Shown: positions 41,861 to 50,936, counted from the first letter of the stretch. The stretch is DNA of 64,000 nt from JACDAN01 sp963827705 (GCA_963827705.1 CAWHBN010000020.1:100438-164437), one strand, 5' to 3'. Program-made: numbers and translations. The notes: generated by a model not told the origin, from the letters alone.

Positions 41861-42013
41861 CGCGGCTGCCTCCTGTTCGTCCGACGTCTCTCGGTAAGAC
41901 TGCCGCAGGGCGCCGGTGCCACGCCGCGAACTTGTCCTGGGTTCAATTCTTGACTTCGGGAGGAGACTCCGGGAGTGTCCCTCTCTAGTCATGAAGCCGA
42001 ACGGGGAGGAGGA

Positions 42014-42415
42014 ATGATGCGACTTAGGAGGACCGGAGTTGCGTTCGCCTGCGCGTTGGCATTCGCCGCGACGGTGGTGGGTGTTGCCATCGCCGACCCG
42101 AGCAACGGCAGCGACCCGCTGACGTACTCGTTCACCAATTGCACGGACGGATCGAGCTTCGAGGCGATCAAACAGCGCAGCGAGGGTGCGGCGCTCTTCC
42201 TGGCAGACGGCAGCGGAATCTTCGTCGCCATGGCGGCCATCAGTGACCGTGACCAGATCGCGCCCGATGGCACCTTCATCGAGGAAGGCACCGTGTTCTT
42301 CGAGACGCCGGGGTTCTCGGGCCGGAACAAGCGTCCGACGATCACCTGCACCAACTTCTCGCCGCTCTCGCAGACCTGGGCGCGGGTCACCGGATACATC
42401 GCACGGTCGAAGTAG
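42014..42415 (+). CDS. Secreted hypothetical protein
   Basis: 133 residues. A signal peptide (RRTGVAFACALAFAATVVGVAIA) precedes a mature domain with two cysteines (FTNCTDG, ITCTNFSP) likely to form one disulfide. No known domain is recognised. GGGGAGGAGG lies just before ATGATG, a strong ribosome-binding site. It stands alone between convergent and divergent neighbours, with 153 bases of upstream non-coding DNA. Confidence 0.75.
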   Translation: MMRLRRTGVAFACALAFAATVVGVAIADPSNGSDPLTYSFTNCTDGSSFEAIKQRSEGAALFLADGSGIFVAMAAISDRDQIAPDGTFIEEGTVFFETPGFSGRNKRPTITCTNFSPLSQTWARVTGYIARSK

Positions 42416-42467
42416 GGTCCGAGGGAACGACAAGCTCCAGCGGAGCACCCCCAGGCTAGGAGCATCG

Positions 42468-43523
42468 TCAGCCTGAGCGAACGAGAAGCGCGCGAGTCGC
42501 GCGATCGGTATTCCTGCTCGCGTCCGCCACGCTAACGGGGATCACAGCGGCGCGCGGCCGGCGTGCGCGGAACGTGAGAAGAAGCGATCCACTCAGTCCG
42601 AGCGCGGTCGCGGCCAGCGCCGCGCCGGTCAGCAGGAGGCCGGACGCAAGCGCGAAGTTGATCGCGACACTGTGCGAGACGCCGAGCGCGTACAACACTC
42701 CGGCCGTCGTTCCCATTCCGGCGACGGCTCCACCGGCCGTGATCGGAAGGATTGCCGTCGCAGCGCTCATGCAGAGCACGACCAGCGCGAGTGTCGGCGA
42801 GAACCCGACGCCCAGGGCGCTCAGCAGGAGAGCGCTGCCGAGGGCGCGCGACGTCCAGCAGCCCAGGAGCAGGAGACCTGCGACGAGCGTCTCCCGCGAC
42901 AACCGGGTGCTGTCCACGACGCGCCGGTAGACGTTATGGAGGCGGCGCGAGCGTCCGACGATCGGGAGCCGTGCCACCCGATGTCCTAGCGTGAGGATCC
43001 CGATACAGCCGATGCAGAACAGGACGACGACGATCAGCGGCGCGCGGAGGACCGGGCCGGACGTCGCGAGGGCGGAGACAGCCAGCGGAAGCATCGCCAC
43101 AGCGTCGACCATGCCGAGGGCAACGATCGAGACGGCAATCGTCTCGAGCCCCAACCTCACCCCGCCGAGCCGGCGCAGGGTGGAGATCTTCACGACGTAA
43201 TCGAGCCGGAAGGGCAGGATCACTCCGCTGGCAGCGGCTGCCCCGCAGGCCGCGAGACAGCGGGCGCGGTCGGGGCGCTCGCGGCTGGGGAACAGCAGGT
43301 GCCATCCGAATGCGCGGAAGCCGAAGCTGGCGAGATAGGAGCATCCAACGAGGAAGACCAAGGGGGCGTGCGCGCCCTCCAGGGGCCAGCTGGCGTCGCT
43401 TAGCCGTCGAGCGACGAGGACACACGCGCTCAGCGAGAGAAGACTGAACGCGAGTCCGCCGAGGAGCCTCCGACGATGGGGACTTTGGCGGATACCGCGC
43501 CACGGTGCCGCGGGCCGGCTCAC
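42468..43523 (-). CDS. Lysylphosphatidylglycerol synthase transmembrane-region (UPF0104-like) protein
   Basis: About 351 residues with eight or more helices. RLLGGLAFSLLSLSACVLVARRLSDASW, SYLASFGFRAFGWHLLFPSRERPDR and ASGVILPFRLDYVVKISTLRRLG follow the flippase-like UPF0104/MprF membrane domain. VLCMSAATAILPITAGGAVAGMGTTAGVLY is the conserved late block. No synthase domain is attached. The start is unclear: GTG 43523 is chosen; ATG 43655 or 43679 would overlap the small zinc-ribbon gene. Confidence 0.75.
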   Translation of the reverse strand: MSRPAAPWRGIRQSPHRRRLLGGLAFSLLSLSACVLVARRLSDASWPLEGAHAPLVFLVGCSYLASFGFRAFGWHLLFPSRERPDRARCLAACGAAAASGVILPFRLDYVVKISTLRRLGGVRLGLETIAVSIVALGMVDAVAMLPLAVSALATSGPVLRAPLIVVVLFCIGCIGILTLGHRVARLPIVGRSRRLHNVYRRVVDSTRLSRETLVAGLLLLGCWTSRALGSALLLSALGVGFSPTLALVVLCMSAATAILPITAGGAVAGMGTTAGVLYALGVSHSVAINFALASGLLLTGAALAATALGLSGSLLLTFRARRPRAAVIPVSVADASRNTDRATRALLVRSG

Positions 43524-43623
43524 GACGACCGCGGGACGGACTGCGACTGTTTCGATCAAGAGACACTCGCGATCGGAATGTGCCAGCGCGGGTCGAAGTG
43601 CCCGTGTCTGCGGGGCGCTTCGA

Positions 43624-43854
43624 TCATCGCGGCGGCGAGCTTCTGCCAGCTCCATCGGAGGCCGGCGAATGAGGTGCAAGCTTCACGTTCGCGGCCACGG
43701 TCGGGTCGCTGTGGCGCGCGACGCCGCAGTCGGGGCAGCGCTTGAGGTGTGCGGAGTTCAGCTGGTACGGGCCGAGTGGCGTCCGGCAGTTGCAGTGCCA
43801 CAGCCCAGGCTTTTCCCTCATTCGGCGTTTGGGCTGGACGTTCGAGTTGAACAC
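43624..43854 (-). CDS. Small protein with four-cysteine zinc-ribbon pattern
   Basis: 76 residues from a GTG at 43854, or 65 from an ATG at 43821. LWHCNCRTPLGPYQLNSAHL followed by KRCPDCGVARHSDPTVAANV has a CxC plus CxxC spacing compatible with one zinc site. No domain name is certain and there is no signal peptide. It precedes the UPF0104-like gene in the same direction. Confidence 0.5.
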   Translation of the reverse strand: MFNSNVQPKRRMREKPGLWHCNCRTPLGPYQLNSAHLKRCPDCGVARHSDPTVAANVKLAPHSPASDGAGRSSPPR

Positions 43855-43870
43855 GACCCAAGCGTCCCTT

Positions 43871-44235
43871 CTATCCAGCGAGGTCTTTGGCGACGGGCGG
43901 GATCGGGGCCTTGCCGTTCGTCAGCGCGATCAGTTGCGGGACGAGCGCGGTCACGCCGCTCGTCCGCTCGATGCTCCGAGGTCCGCCGGCCCCAGCATCG
44001 TGTAGGAGCGATCCCCGACCGACAGCTTGGCCGAATCGATGCCGTCCGCCGCGAGCCACGACTCGACCACGGCGATGACCTGGACGACCGACCGTGACTC
44101 CAACTCCGAGTGAACGCGGACCTCGTTGCGCAGCCCGTCGAACGAGACAGACGACCGGTCGAATAGTGCCGCCAGGCGCCGTAGCAGCCCATGCGCGCCG
44201 GCGGTGTCTGCAACGGCGACGCGAATCTCCACCAT
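43871..44235 (-). pseudogene. Hypothetical protein of about 120 residues, one frameshift
   Basis: The first part reads MVEIRVAVADTAGAHGLL and on through VVQVIAVVESWLAADGI to YTMLGPADL. A missing base near 43980 would continue it as SIERTSGVTALVPQLIALTNG and PIPPVAKDLAG with a stop at 43871. Without the shift it ends at 43951. The alternating strand-helix pattern ending in a WLA-type helix is reminiscent of small effector-associated domains, but no family can be named with confidence. It lies downstream of the ANTAR regulator, same direction. Confidence 0.5.
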
Positions 44236-44428
44236 CAGATCCTCCAGGGTCGAAGCTTGGTCGCCGACCGAGGCGTTGGGGCCGGCCAGGTACTGCTCCA
44301 ACCCGCTTTGCTGAGGGTGGACCTTTCGCGGCGCCGATTGCTATGGCCCGCGCGATGATTCACTGCGCCGATCGCTGAGGCGCTGCGAGGAAGAGCGTAG
44401 CACCGCGCTCCCCGGCGATGGGGTCGAT

Positions 44429-45043
44429 TTACGCCGGGCGGTCGGCAGCCGGCGCAGGTTGGGGGAGCGGCGGCGGCAGCAAGATGTGGCTGTCGACGAT
44501 CGCCTGGGCGATGTCGACCAGCTTGTGGCCGTTGTGTTGTGAGTGGTCGCGCAGCATCTCGAACGCTCGGTCGGAGTCCACGGCGTGGCGGGCCATCAGG
44601 ATCCCCTTCGCCTGCTCGATCGTCGCTCGGCGCCCGAACGCGCCCTGCAGGCTGTGGTACTCGGCGAACCGCTGCAGGGTGATGTCGATCGCGCTCTGTA
44701 GCTCCTCCGGACTGCCGTCGACGATGTAGGCGAAGACTCCACGCTTGGCAGCCTCGTGGACGTAGGCGGGGTCCTTGGCCGAGAGCAGCGCGATCACCGG
44801 GCAAGATGCCTCGCGCACGATCTCCGAAATCAGCTCGAGCGCATGCTCGGAGTGCAGTCCGAGCCCGACCAGGGCGACATCCGGCCGCTCTCTCGCGGTC
44901 ACCGCCCCGACCTCTTTGACGTAGATCTCGCGCGCGATCACCTCGTGCCCGAGGCCGGCCACGACCTGGGCGAGCAGTTCGAGCCGTTCCCGCTTCTCGT
45001 TCGCGATCAGAACACGCAGATGCCGGATCTCGTCCTCAACCAC
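44429..45043 (-). CDS. ANTAR-domain response regulator (RNA-binding antiterminator)
   Basis: 204 residues. A receiver-like domain (RVLIANEKRERLELLAQVV, DVALVGLGLHSEHALEL) lacks a clear phospho-acceptor Asp at the usual position (GLGLH), so it may be unphosphorylated. The C-terminal ANTAR domain RRATIEQAKGILMARHAVDSDRAFEMLRDHSQ is complete. ANTAR proteins bind twin-hexaloop RNA to prevent termination. GTG start. It diverges from the GAF-PP2C gene; co-occurrence of ANTAR with SpoIIE phosphatases is common in stress signalling. Confidence 0.88.
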   Translation of the reverse strand: MVEDEIRHLRVLIANEKRERLELLAQVVAGLGHEVIAREIYVKEVGAVTARERPDVALVGLGLHSEHALELISEIVREASCPVIALLSAKDPAYVHEAAKRGVFAYIVDGSPEELQSAIDITLQRFAEYHSLQGAFGRRATIEQAKGILMARHAVDSDRAFEMLRDHSQHNGHKLVDIAQAIVDSHILLPPPLPQPAPAADRPA

Positions 45044-45312
45044 CGTTAGTGAAATTTAGCGCGTCCAGGTGTGTCGGCTGCCGACGCGGACGCGCTAGTC
45101 TTAGCGCTGCGGCGCCTCAACCACCGGCGCAGCGGATCGGCCTGCGGGGCCAGAAGCGATCCGGCCCCGCGAGATTGCGCCCTCCGTAGAGCACGCGGGA
45201 GGAGCTGGCTGACCTCGGCGCCCAGGCGGCGATCGAACTCACAACGGGAGAGTCGGATGATGGCGATCACCGGCACCGAACAGCGGCCGCGGGCTTGCAC
45301 GAGTTAGGCGAG

Positions 45313-46569
45313 ATGGGTGAGGTTCGCCGATCACCGCTGAACCTGAATTCATTGCTCGCGGCGGTCGAGGCGGCGCCGCCGGTCGCAGCGGTCGATGTGC
45401 TCGCCGCCGCGCTAGCGGAAGCGATCGGTGCCCGCGAGGTCAGCTTCCTGATCGCTGACTTCAGTGGGCGGTCGCTGATCCGACTTGGCTACTCGGGCGG
45501 GACGGGGGCAACGCGGTTGCAGGGGAGGGAGACTGCGGAACGGGTGCCGTTGGTTGGGACGCCGCACGGGCGGGCGTTGGCCGCCCAGGCCGTCGAGGTG
45601 ATTGTCGAGGATCGCGGCGCTCGCTTGTTCGCGCCGGTGACCAGCCGCGGTGAAGCGGTCGGTGTTCTGGAGTTGGGACTGGAGGACTTCCCGGCTGAGC
45701 AGACGGTGGCCGATGTGGCTCTGGCGGCGCACTTCTTAGCGTACGTGGTGATTGCAAACCGTCGGTACACGGATCTCTTCGAGTGGGGACAGCGATCGGT
45801 ACCGCTGTCATTGGCGGCGGAGATTCAGCATCGGCTGTTGCCTGGTGCCTTTACCTGCGAGGCCGGGCAGTTCACCCTCGCCGCCTGGCTGCAGCCGGCG
45901 GGTGAGATCGGCGGTGACACCTTCGATTTTTCGCTGGAGCGAGACACGCTGCATGTGTCGCTGACCGACGCGATGGGCCATACGATGGATGCCGCCCTGT
46001 TGGCCACGGTGTTGGTCGGGGGTCTACGCAACGCACGTCGGCGGGGGGTTGAGTTGGCCGAGCAGGCGCGGCTGGCGAACGATGCGCTGGCCGAACATGC
46101 GGGCGAGGGGCAGTTCGTTACCGGCCTGCTCGTGCGGATTGACCTGACCGGTGCGACGGCGGGCATCGTCAACGCCGGCCATCCGCCGCCGCTACGGCTG
46201 CGGGCCGGGCAGGTCGAACAGGTTCCGCTGAAGGCCGACCGCCCGTTCGGCCTACAGCCCCGACGCGGCTACCGGGTGCAAGCGCTGCAGCTGGAGGTGG
46301 GCGACCGGCTGATGTTCGTCACCGACGGCATGCTGGAGCGCGAGGCCGCGCGCATGAACATCGGCGCCATCCTGACCGCCGGCATGAACATGCACGCCCG
46401 CGAGGCGGTGCAGCACCTCACCCAGGCGGTCCTCCAGGCAAGCGGCGGTCAGCTACGCGACGACGCGACCGCGCTGTGTCTCGACTGGCATGGCGGCCCT
46501 CCCCGCGACCGCGACGCCACTTCGGGAGCAGACCGCGAAGGGCGACTCCATCAAGCAGACTCGGTCTGA
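45313..46569 (+). CDS. GAF-PP2C (SpoIIE-type) serine phosphatase
   Basis: 418 residues. The N-terminal half is a GAF-like sensor (FLIADFSGRSLIRLGYSGG to EAVGVLELGLED). The C-terminal half is a SpoIIE-type PP2C domain: LPGAFTCEAGQFTLAAWLQPAGEIGGDTFDF, LTDAMGHTMDAALLATVLVGGLR, VNAGHPPPLRL and FVTDGMLE carry the metal-binding aspartates. It would dephosphorylate an anti-anti-sigma factor. ATG at 45313 is preferred to a TTG at 45295. Confidence 0.9.
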   Translation: MGEVRRSPLNLNSLLAAVEAAPPVAAVDVLAAALAEAIGAREVSFLIADFSGRSLIRLGYSGGTGATRLQGRETAERVPLVGTPHGRALAAQAVEVIVEDRGARLFAPVTSRGEAVGVLELGLEDFPAEQTVADVALAAHFLAYVVIANRRYTDLFEWGQRSVPLSLAAEIQHRLLPGAFTCEAGQFTLAAWLQPAGEIGGDTFDFSLERDTLHVSLTDAMGHTMDAALLATVLVGGLRNARRRGVELAEQARLANDALAEHAGEGQFVTGLLVRIDLTGATAGIVNAGHPPPLRLRAGQVEQVPLKADRPFGLQPRRGYRVQALQLEVGDRLMFVTDGMLEREAARMNIGAILTAGMNMHAREAVQHLTQAVLQASGGQLRDDATALCLDWHGGPPRDRDATSGADREGRLHQADSV

Positions 46570-46593
46570 ACGCGCAGGAGCCGCCGTTTGCGC

Positions 46594-47241
46594 CTACATC
46601 GGGCGGCGCCGCCGACCCTGGATCAGCGCGTGGTTGAGCATCGTTTCGTCGTCGTCCTCGCGCGCGACGACGACGACCTTGCTCCAGACGCCCGGATAGA
46701 CGACCCGCTCGCTGTACATCTGAGTCCGAAAGCCTTCGGTGTAGACCCGGGGAAGAGCGTCGCCGGCGCCGTACATACGCCGCCCGCCGTCGCTCCCACG
46801 GATGACTGCGACAAGCTCGCGTGTCTCCTCGTAGTCGTCAGCTGCGACGAACTCGGCTAGCGGCCGCTGCGGGGATCCGCCGCTCAGGAAGGCGACGACG
46901 TACTTTCGGTCGCGCCCCCACTTGTTCTTGCGCATCGTCTCGCCAAGTCCGATCTGAACCGCGCCTTCGGCGCGCGTCACGCCCATGAACACGCGGTAGC
47001 GCGAGTAGCGCTCGCGCTCTTCCGGCCATTGATACGACTGGCCCTCCCGCTCCTGTACGAGCCGCCAACCCTCGGTGAGATCCGCCCTCGGCCCGCGGGC
47101 AGGATCGGCCCCTTCGCCGGCTGCGCCATCGGCATCAACAGGCTTGATGATCGGATTGGGGAAGCCCGCCTGCGCGAGCTGAATCAGAAGTGGGCCGAGC
47201 TCCCGATCCGGAACGCGCTCCAGTGTCACTGAGAAGGGCAC
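46594..47241 (-). CDS. Hypothetical protein (215 residues)
   Basis: A soluble protein without signal peptide or membrane helix. MPFSVTLERVPDRELGPLLI opens it; RKYVVAFLSGGSPQRPLAEF and EETRELVAVIRGSDGGRR lie in the middle; the C-terminus is very basic (HALIQGRRRRPM). I do not recognise the family. GTG start. Its upstream region is shared with the leader described at 47.26-47.45 kb, where operator-like AACGTA half-sites lie. Confidence 0.65.
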   Translation of the reverse strand: MPFSVTLERVPDRELGPLLIQLAQAGFPNPIIKPVDADGAAGEGADPARGPRADLTEGWRLVQEREGQSYQWPEERERYSRYRVFMGVTRAEGAVQIGLGETMRKNKWGRDRKYVVAFLSGGSPQRPLAEFVAADDYEETRELVAVIRGSDGGRRMYGAGDALPRVYTEGFRTQMYSERVVYPGVWSKVVVVAREDDDETMLNHALIQGRRRRPM

Positions 47242-47263
47242 ATTGCCTCGACTCTACATTGAT

Positions 47264-47297
47264 AACGTATGAAAACGTAGTGCCGTAAAACTACGTT
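47264..47297. promoter_or_regulatory. AACGTA half-site array in a divergent promoter region
   Basis: AACGTA occurs at 47264-47269 and 47274-47279 (ten-base period), and its inverse TACGTT at 47292-47297. The last two form AACGTAGT-N8-ACTACGTT, an eight-base perfect inverted repeat. The patch is strikingly AT-rich for this genome. It sits between the divergent genes at 47241 and 47459, so a shared operator is likely. Confidence 0.5.
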
Positions 47298-47338
47298 GTC
47301 AAGAAATCTGCTACAGTACCCGGTGCGCGAAGACCCAG

Positions 47339-47453
47339 ACGGAAGCCGTTGAGGCTCCGAGGATTCTCCTCTTTCGACTGTCACACCGGGCCCAAGCGCA
47401 TCAAGGAGAGCTCAACCGGCAGGTTCTTCAGCCTGAATCGTGACAGTTAGGAG
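47339..47453 (+). ncRNA. Structured 5' leader candidate before the dimeric-barrel gene
   Basis: Three elements follow one another. CGGAAGCC/GGCTCCG forms a hairpin with a bulge (47340-47359). GAGGA-TTC-TCCTC is a perfect hairpin followed by TTT (47359-47374). GACTGTCAC (47376-47384) pairs with GTGACAGTT (47440-47448), enclosing about 55 bases with CAGG/CCTG as a further hairpin. The right arm ends next to the ribosome-binding site TAGGAG (47448-47453), five bases before the ATG at 47459. This is the layout of a translation-controlling leader or riboswitch; I cannot match a known class. Confidence 0.5.
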
Positions 47454-47458
47454 CATCA

Positions 47459-47773
47459 ATGCATGCCACCATCCGACGGTACGAGGGCATCGACCAGGAT
47501 CGCACGGAGGAGCTGACCAGGAAGGTCGGCGAGAGCCTTCTGCCGCGCCTGAGCGAGATGCCGGGCTTCAAGAGTTACCACCTCATCGAGGCCGACAAGG
47601 GCGTCATGAGTTCCGTCGACTTCTTCGACACGTCGGTGCAAGCCGACGAGTCGACCCGCGTCGCAGCCACCTGGGTGCGCGAGGAGAAGCTGGAGACGGC
47701 ACTTCCGAATGCGCCCAAGGTCACGGGCGGCGAAGTGATCGTGGAGAAAACAAACGAGCTCGTCCGCGCGTAA
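47459..47773 (+). CDS. Small dimeric alpha/beta-barrel protein (ABM-like)
   Basis: 104 residues. ATIRRYEGIDQDRTEELTRKVGESLLPRL, GFKSYHLIEADKGVMSSVDFFDT and ADESTRVAATWVREEK give the beta-alpha-beta pattern of stress-responsive or monooxygenase-like dimeric barrels. TAGGAG is close to the ATG. It has a structured leader and a strong terminator of its own, so it is a single-gene unit. A related protein is at 28.8-29.1 kb. Function unknown. Confidence 0.78.
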   Translation: MHATIRRYEGIDQDRTEELTRKVGESLLPRLSEMPGFKSYHLIEADKGVMSSVDFFDTSVQADESTRVAATWVREEKLETALPNAPKVTGGEVIVEKTNELVRA

Positions 47774-47788
47774 CTCCGACCGCTGCGG

Positions 47789-47815
47789 GGGAAGGCCCGC
47801 ACTGCGGGCCTTCCC
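47789..47815 (+). terminator. Terminator hairpin
   Basis: GGGAAGGCCCGC pairs perfectly with GCGGGCCTTCCC around a three-base loop, 15 bases after the stop of the dimeric-barrel gene. The same stem core recurs at 48136-48163. T-run absent. Confidence 0.75.
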
Positions 47816-47895
47816 AAGTCCCGAAGACGTCGTTCTGCACATCGCTTTGCTGAGTTAACGGCCCAGCGAGGCCGACCCCATAGAGGGAGGCCGTC

Positions 47896-48111
47896 ATGGC
47901 CGAAGCACTTCTAACCAGGAACCAAGAGATCGAGCGGACACTCCAAGAGAAACGCAAGCAGGGCTACCGAATCGAGTCTCACAACGACACGCAGGCGGTG
48001 GTCCTGATCAGGGGTCGGCGCCGGTTCTTCAACCTGCTCCGAGGGGACGACTTGCGCTACCGGCTGTCCTTCGACGAACATGGCCACGCCAGCAGCCGAG
48101 CCATGGCGTAA
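47896..48111 (+). CDS. Small hypothetical protein (71 residues)
   Basis: A charged soluble protein: LLTRNQEIERTLQEKRKQGY, then QAVVLIRGRRRFFNLLRGDD and LRYRLSFDEHGHAS. No known domain or signal. GGGAGG lies six bases before the ATG, and a terminator hairpin follows the stop. The amphipathic pattern and repeated Arg/Lys could support nucleic-acid or membrane binding; that is only a guess. Confidence 0.7.
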   Translation: MAEALLTRNQEIERTLQEKRKQGYRIESHNDTQAVVLIRGRRRFFNLLRGDDLRYRLSFDEHGHASSRAMA

Positions 48112-48135
48112 ACGTCGCCGAGAACGTTCGATGTA

Positions 48136-48163
48136 AGGAAGGCCCGCGCTTGCGGGCCTTCCT
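48136..48163 (+). terminator. Terminator hairpin
   Basis: AGGAAGGCCCGC pairs with GCGGGCCTTCCT around GCTT, 24 bases after the small gene's stop and followed by ATTGG. It almost duplicates the hairpin at 47789-47815. Confidence 0.78.
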
Positions 48164-48230
48164 ATTGGTCCTAATCGGCTGCTCGTGCGATCGGTAGTAG
48201 GCCGGAGAGCGCCCCTCCCTCGCCGAAGTA

Positions 48231-50043
48231 CTAGAACGAGTCCGCGAGATCCTCCAGCGCGCCGCGCAGGCTGGCGTATTGCGGGCCGCGCAGCTGCTTG
48301 ATTGCAGCCTGGAGCTGCGCCTGGGCAGCAGCGTTCTTGCCCTGCTCGCGGAACCTTTCGGCCTTGTCGAGCGCCTTGTCGACGTTGTTGGAGATGTTCG
48401 CGGGGATCGCGTCGGCGCGCACGAGCTGGTCGAGGAAGGACCGGACGACGGCGAAGCTTGGCTCCCACTCGATTCGCGGCTGGTGCTGGGGCGTCAGGCG
48501 CTCGAGATGCACCTCTGCTGCCGCGTCGATCTCGTTCTGGGACAGTTCGGGCGTGGGCGTTAGTCGCCAGACGTCGAAGCCGCGGGCGATCTCGGATCCG
48601 TAGACGGCGCCGTTGAAGTAGTAGGTGGACCACAGGCCTCCAAGAATCAGGTTCGTTCCCGTGCTGATTGGCCCGCGGTCGTAGTAGCCGATCTCCTTCG
48701 GGTTGGCCGAATCGGTGAAGTCGATCACCGACGCGCCGCCCTGGTACCAGGCCTGAACGATGATGTCGCGGCCTGGGACGGGCACGAGGGACGGCAGGTG
48801 GGAGACACAGTTCTCCTGGAGCGTCTGGGCCGCCGGCATCTTGATGTACGAGCGGAAGACGAGCTCGCGGTCGACGATGTCGTAGATGGCGTCCGCGCCC
48901 CAGCTCGGGTCGTCGGTAGCCCGGCAGCGTGGGGTGGTGCCGCCGCCCCACTCGTCCGTGAAGATGACCTTGCTGCCGTCGTTGCTGAAGGTCGCGCCGT
49001 GCCAGTAGGCGAACCTCGGGTCCGAGACCTCGTCGATCCGGCGGGGGTTTGCCGGGTCGCTGATGTCGATCAGGAGGCCGTTGCCCTCACAGGCGCCGGC
49101 GGCCAGCCCGATCGCCGGGTAGGTCGTCAGGTCATGGCAGGAGTCGGTCGTCGGCGTCGGCGACCACGCTGTGCCCGAGGGATGCAACGGGGTCGGCAAG
49201 CCGTTCTGGAGCGCGTTGATCTGACCAGCTCGCTGCGTCGCGGAACAGCCGCGACTCGTTCACGACCGCCGCGTTTTGCGGCGCCGCGAGCGGAACCTTG
49301 ATCACCTCGATCCGCCACTGCGAAAGCTGCTCATCGAACTGCGGCGTGGTAAGCGGGGTTCCCTGCGGAAGCGCCTTGCAGCTCGGCATCTCAGTCGTCG
49401 AGCGGACGCCTCCTGTCCCCGAGACGTACACATAGATGTTCTCGTCGTCGCTGGGACTCTTCAGCAGCGTGTGCGTGTGCGAGCCGCGGCAGGTCTGGAC
49501 CGTCGCTACCTGCACAGGCGCATCGAGGTTGCTGATGTCGAAGATGCGAACCCCGCGGAATCGGAGCGGGTCCCCCGTTGGGACGCTCGGCGAGCCGCAG
49601 TCCGTGCGGGCACGCGTTTCCTCAGCAGACATGAAGAGCAGGTTCCCGTAGACGGAGACCTCCCCCTGGCCGCCCGGGCAAACCACAGCGGTGCGGATCA
49701 CCGGGTTGGCCGGATCCGTGACGTTGTAGATCTGGAAGCCGTTGAAGTTGCCGACGAACGCATGATTTCCCTGGAGCGCCAGGTCGGAGTTCACAAAACC
49801 GAAGTCGCCCGGATTCGCCGGGTTGAAAAAGCCCGCCGGCTTGGGGCGGTTCGCGAGCAACTCCATGCCGAGCGCCGCAACACCCGGGGTTTCGAAGCCA
49901 GGAGCGAGGCCGACGCGCGGATCGGCCCCCTGCGCAGAGGCGACAGACGTCAGCAGCGCGGCCGAAAGAAGCAGCGCACCGAAAATGACGAGGGCCGATC
50001 GGGGCCGACGGTTGCGAAGCGATGCTGGGCGAAGCTGGTTCAC
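48231..50043 (-). pseudogene. Secreted LVIVD-repeat (beta-propeller) protein, one frameshift
   Basis: A signal peptide (ALVIFGALLLSAALLTSVASA) begins a long extracellular protein. Repeats such as FNGFQIYNVTDPANPVIRTA, FRGVRIFDISNLDAPVQVA, LIDISDPANPRRIDEV and SVIDFTDSANPKEIGYYD are LVIVD blades. One extra base near 49222 separates VVNESRLFRDAA from INALQNGLPTPLHPSGTAW; otherwise it is complete. A helical segment (NNVDKALDKAERFREQGKNA) ends it. GTG at 50043 with GAGGGGGG upstream. It diverges from the DUF305 gene 59 bases away; both are outside the membrane. Confidence 0.8.
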
Positions 50044-50102
50044 TGACAATCCCCCCTCTTTCACGCCGCAGCCATGGCGAATACCGACACTAATATCGCA
50101 GC

Positions 50103-50786
50103 GTGGCTCGCGTCAAACGACACCTCCTCCTGGTAGTGGCGCTGGCAGGCATGGTCGCCAGCTCGGGCTGCTCCGGCTCCGACGACGACCAACAGGGGAC
50201 GCCCGCGCCGAACATCGTCCAGCCAGGAGCTCCAGGCGAACCGGCCCGGACTCTCACGCCCGAGGAGCTCGACGCGCTCGAGCCGCAACGGCACACCGCC
50301 GAAGACGTCGAGTTCATGCAGGCCATGATCCATCACCACGCGCAAGCGCTTTGGATGACGGACCTCGTCGAAAAGCGCAGCAAGAGCAGGGATATCGCGC
50401 TGCTCGCCAGGCGCATCGAGGTCTCGCAGGAGAGCGAGATCGCCCAGATGCAGAGCTGGCTGGAGGCCCGCGGCGAAGAGGCGCCGGTCGTGCACCGCGC
50501 CCACGGCCACGCCCACGGCGTCGGTGCCCGGCTCATGCCCGGCATGCTGAGCGACTACGACATGAACCGCCTACAGGCCGCGAGAGGCATTGCCTTCGAC
50601 CGACTGTTCCTCCAATCGATGATTCGCCATCACGAAGGGGCGGTCACGATGGTGAATCGGCTCTTCGCCCGCGACGCAGGCGCCGAGCCAGAGGCCGGAG
50701 CCTTCGCGCGGCACGTCGACGCCGACCAGCAGTTGGAGATTGCTCGGATGCGGCGAATGGTCGCCCAGATGGCCGTTTCCGGTTAG
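50103..50786 (+). CDS. DUF305 lipoprotein
   Basis: 227 residues with a lipobox (GMVASSGC). Two DUF305 halves carry the His-rich helices FMQAMIHHHAQALWM and FLQSMIRHHEGAVTM, plus MQSWLEARGEEAPVVHRAHGHAHG. The fold is ferritin-like and is often found beside copper genes; the histidines could bind metal. The GTG at 50103 has no ribosome-binding site and a TAATAT box seven bases upstream, suggesting a leaderless mRNA. Confidence 0.85.
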   Translation: MARVKRHLLLVVALAGMVASSGCSGSDDDQQGTPAPNIVQPGAPGEPARTLTPEELDALEPQRHTAEDVEFMQAMIHHHAQALWMTDLVEKRSKSRDIALLARRIEVSQESEIAQMQSWLEARGEEAPVVHRAHGHAHGVGARLMPGMLSDYDMNRLQAARGIAFDRLFLQSMIRHHEGAVTMVNRLFARDAGAEPEAGAFARHVDADQQLEIARMRRMVAQMAVSG

Positions 50787-50936
50787 AAAAGCGCGAGCGG
50801 TCCTTGACTAGCTTTCGCGCGTGGCCGACGCCGTGCGACAGACAAAGGTCGCTGCGTGGCGCGAGAAGCGGGGCTAAGCAGGACGACATGGCGCGCGCGT
50901 CGGATCAATTGCCGTCCAGCATCGATCTTCGAGGAA

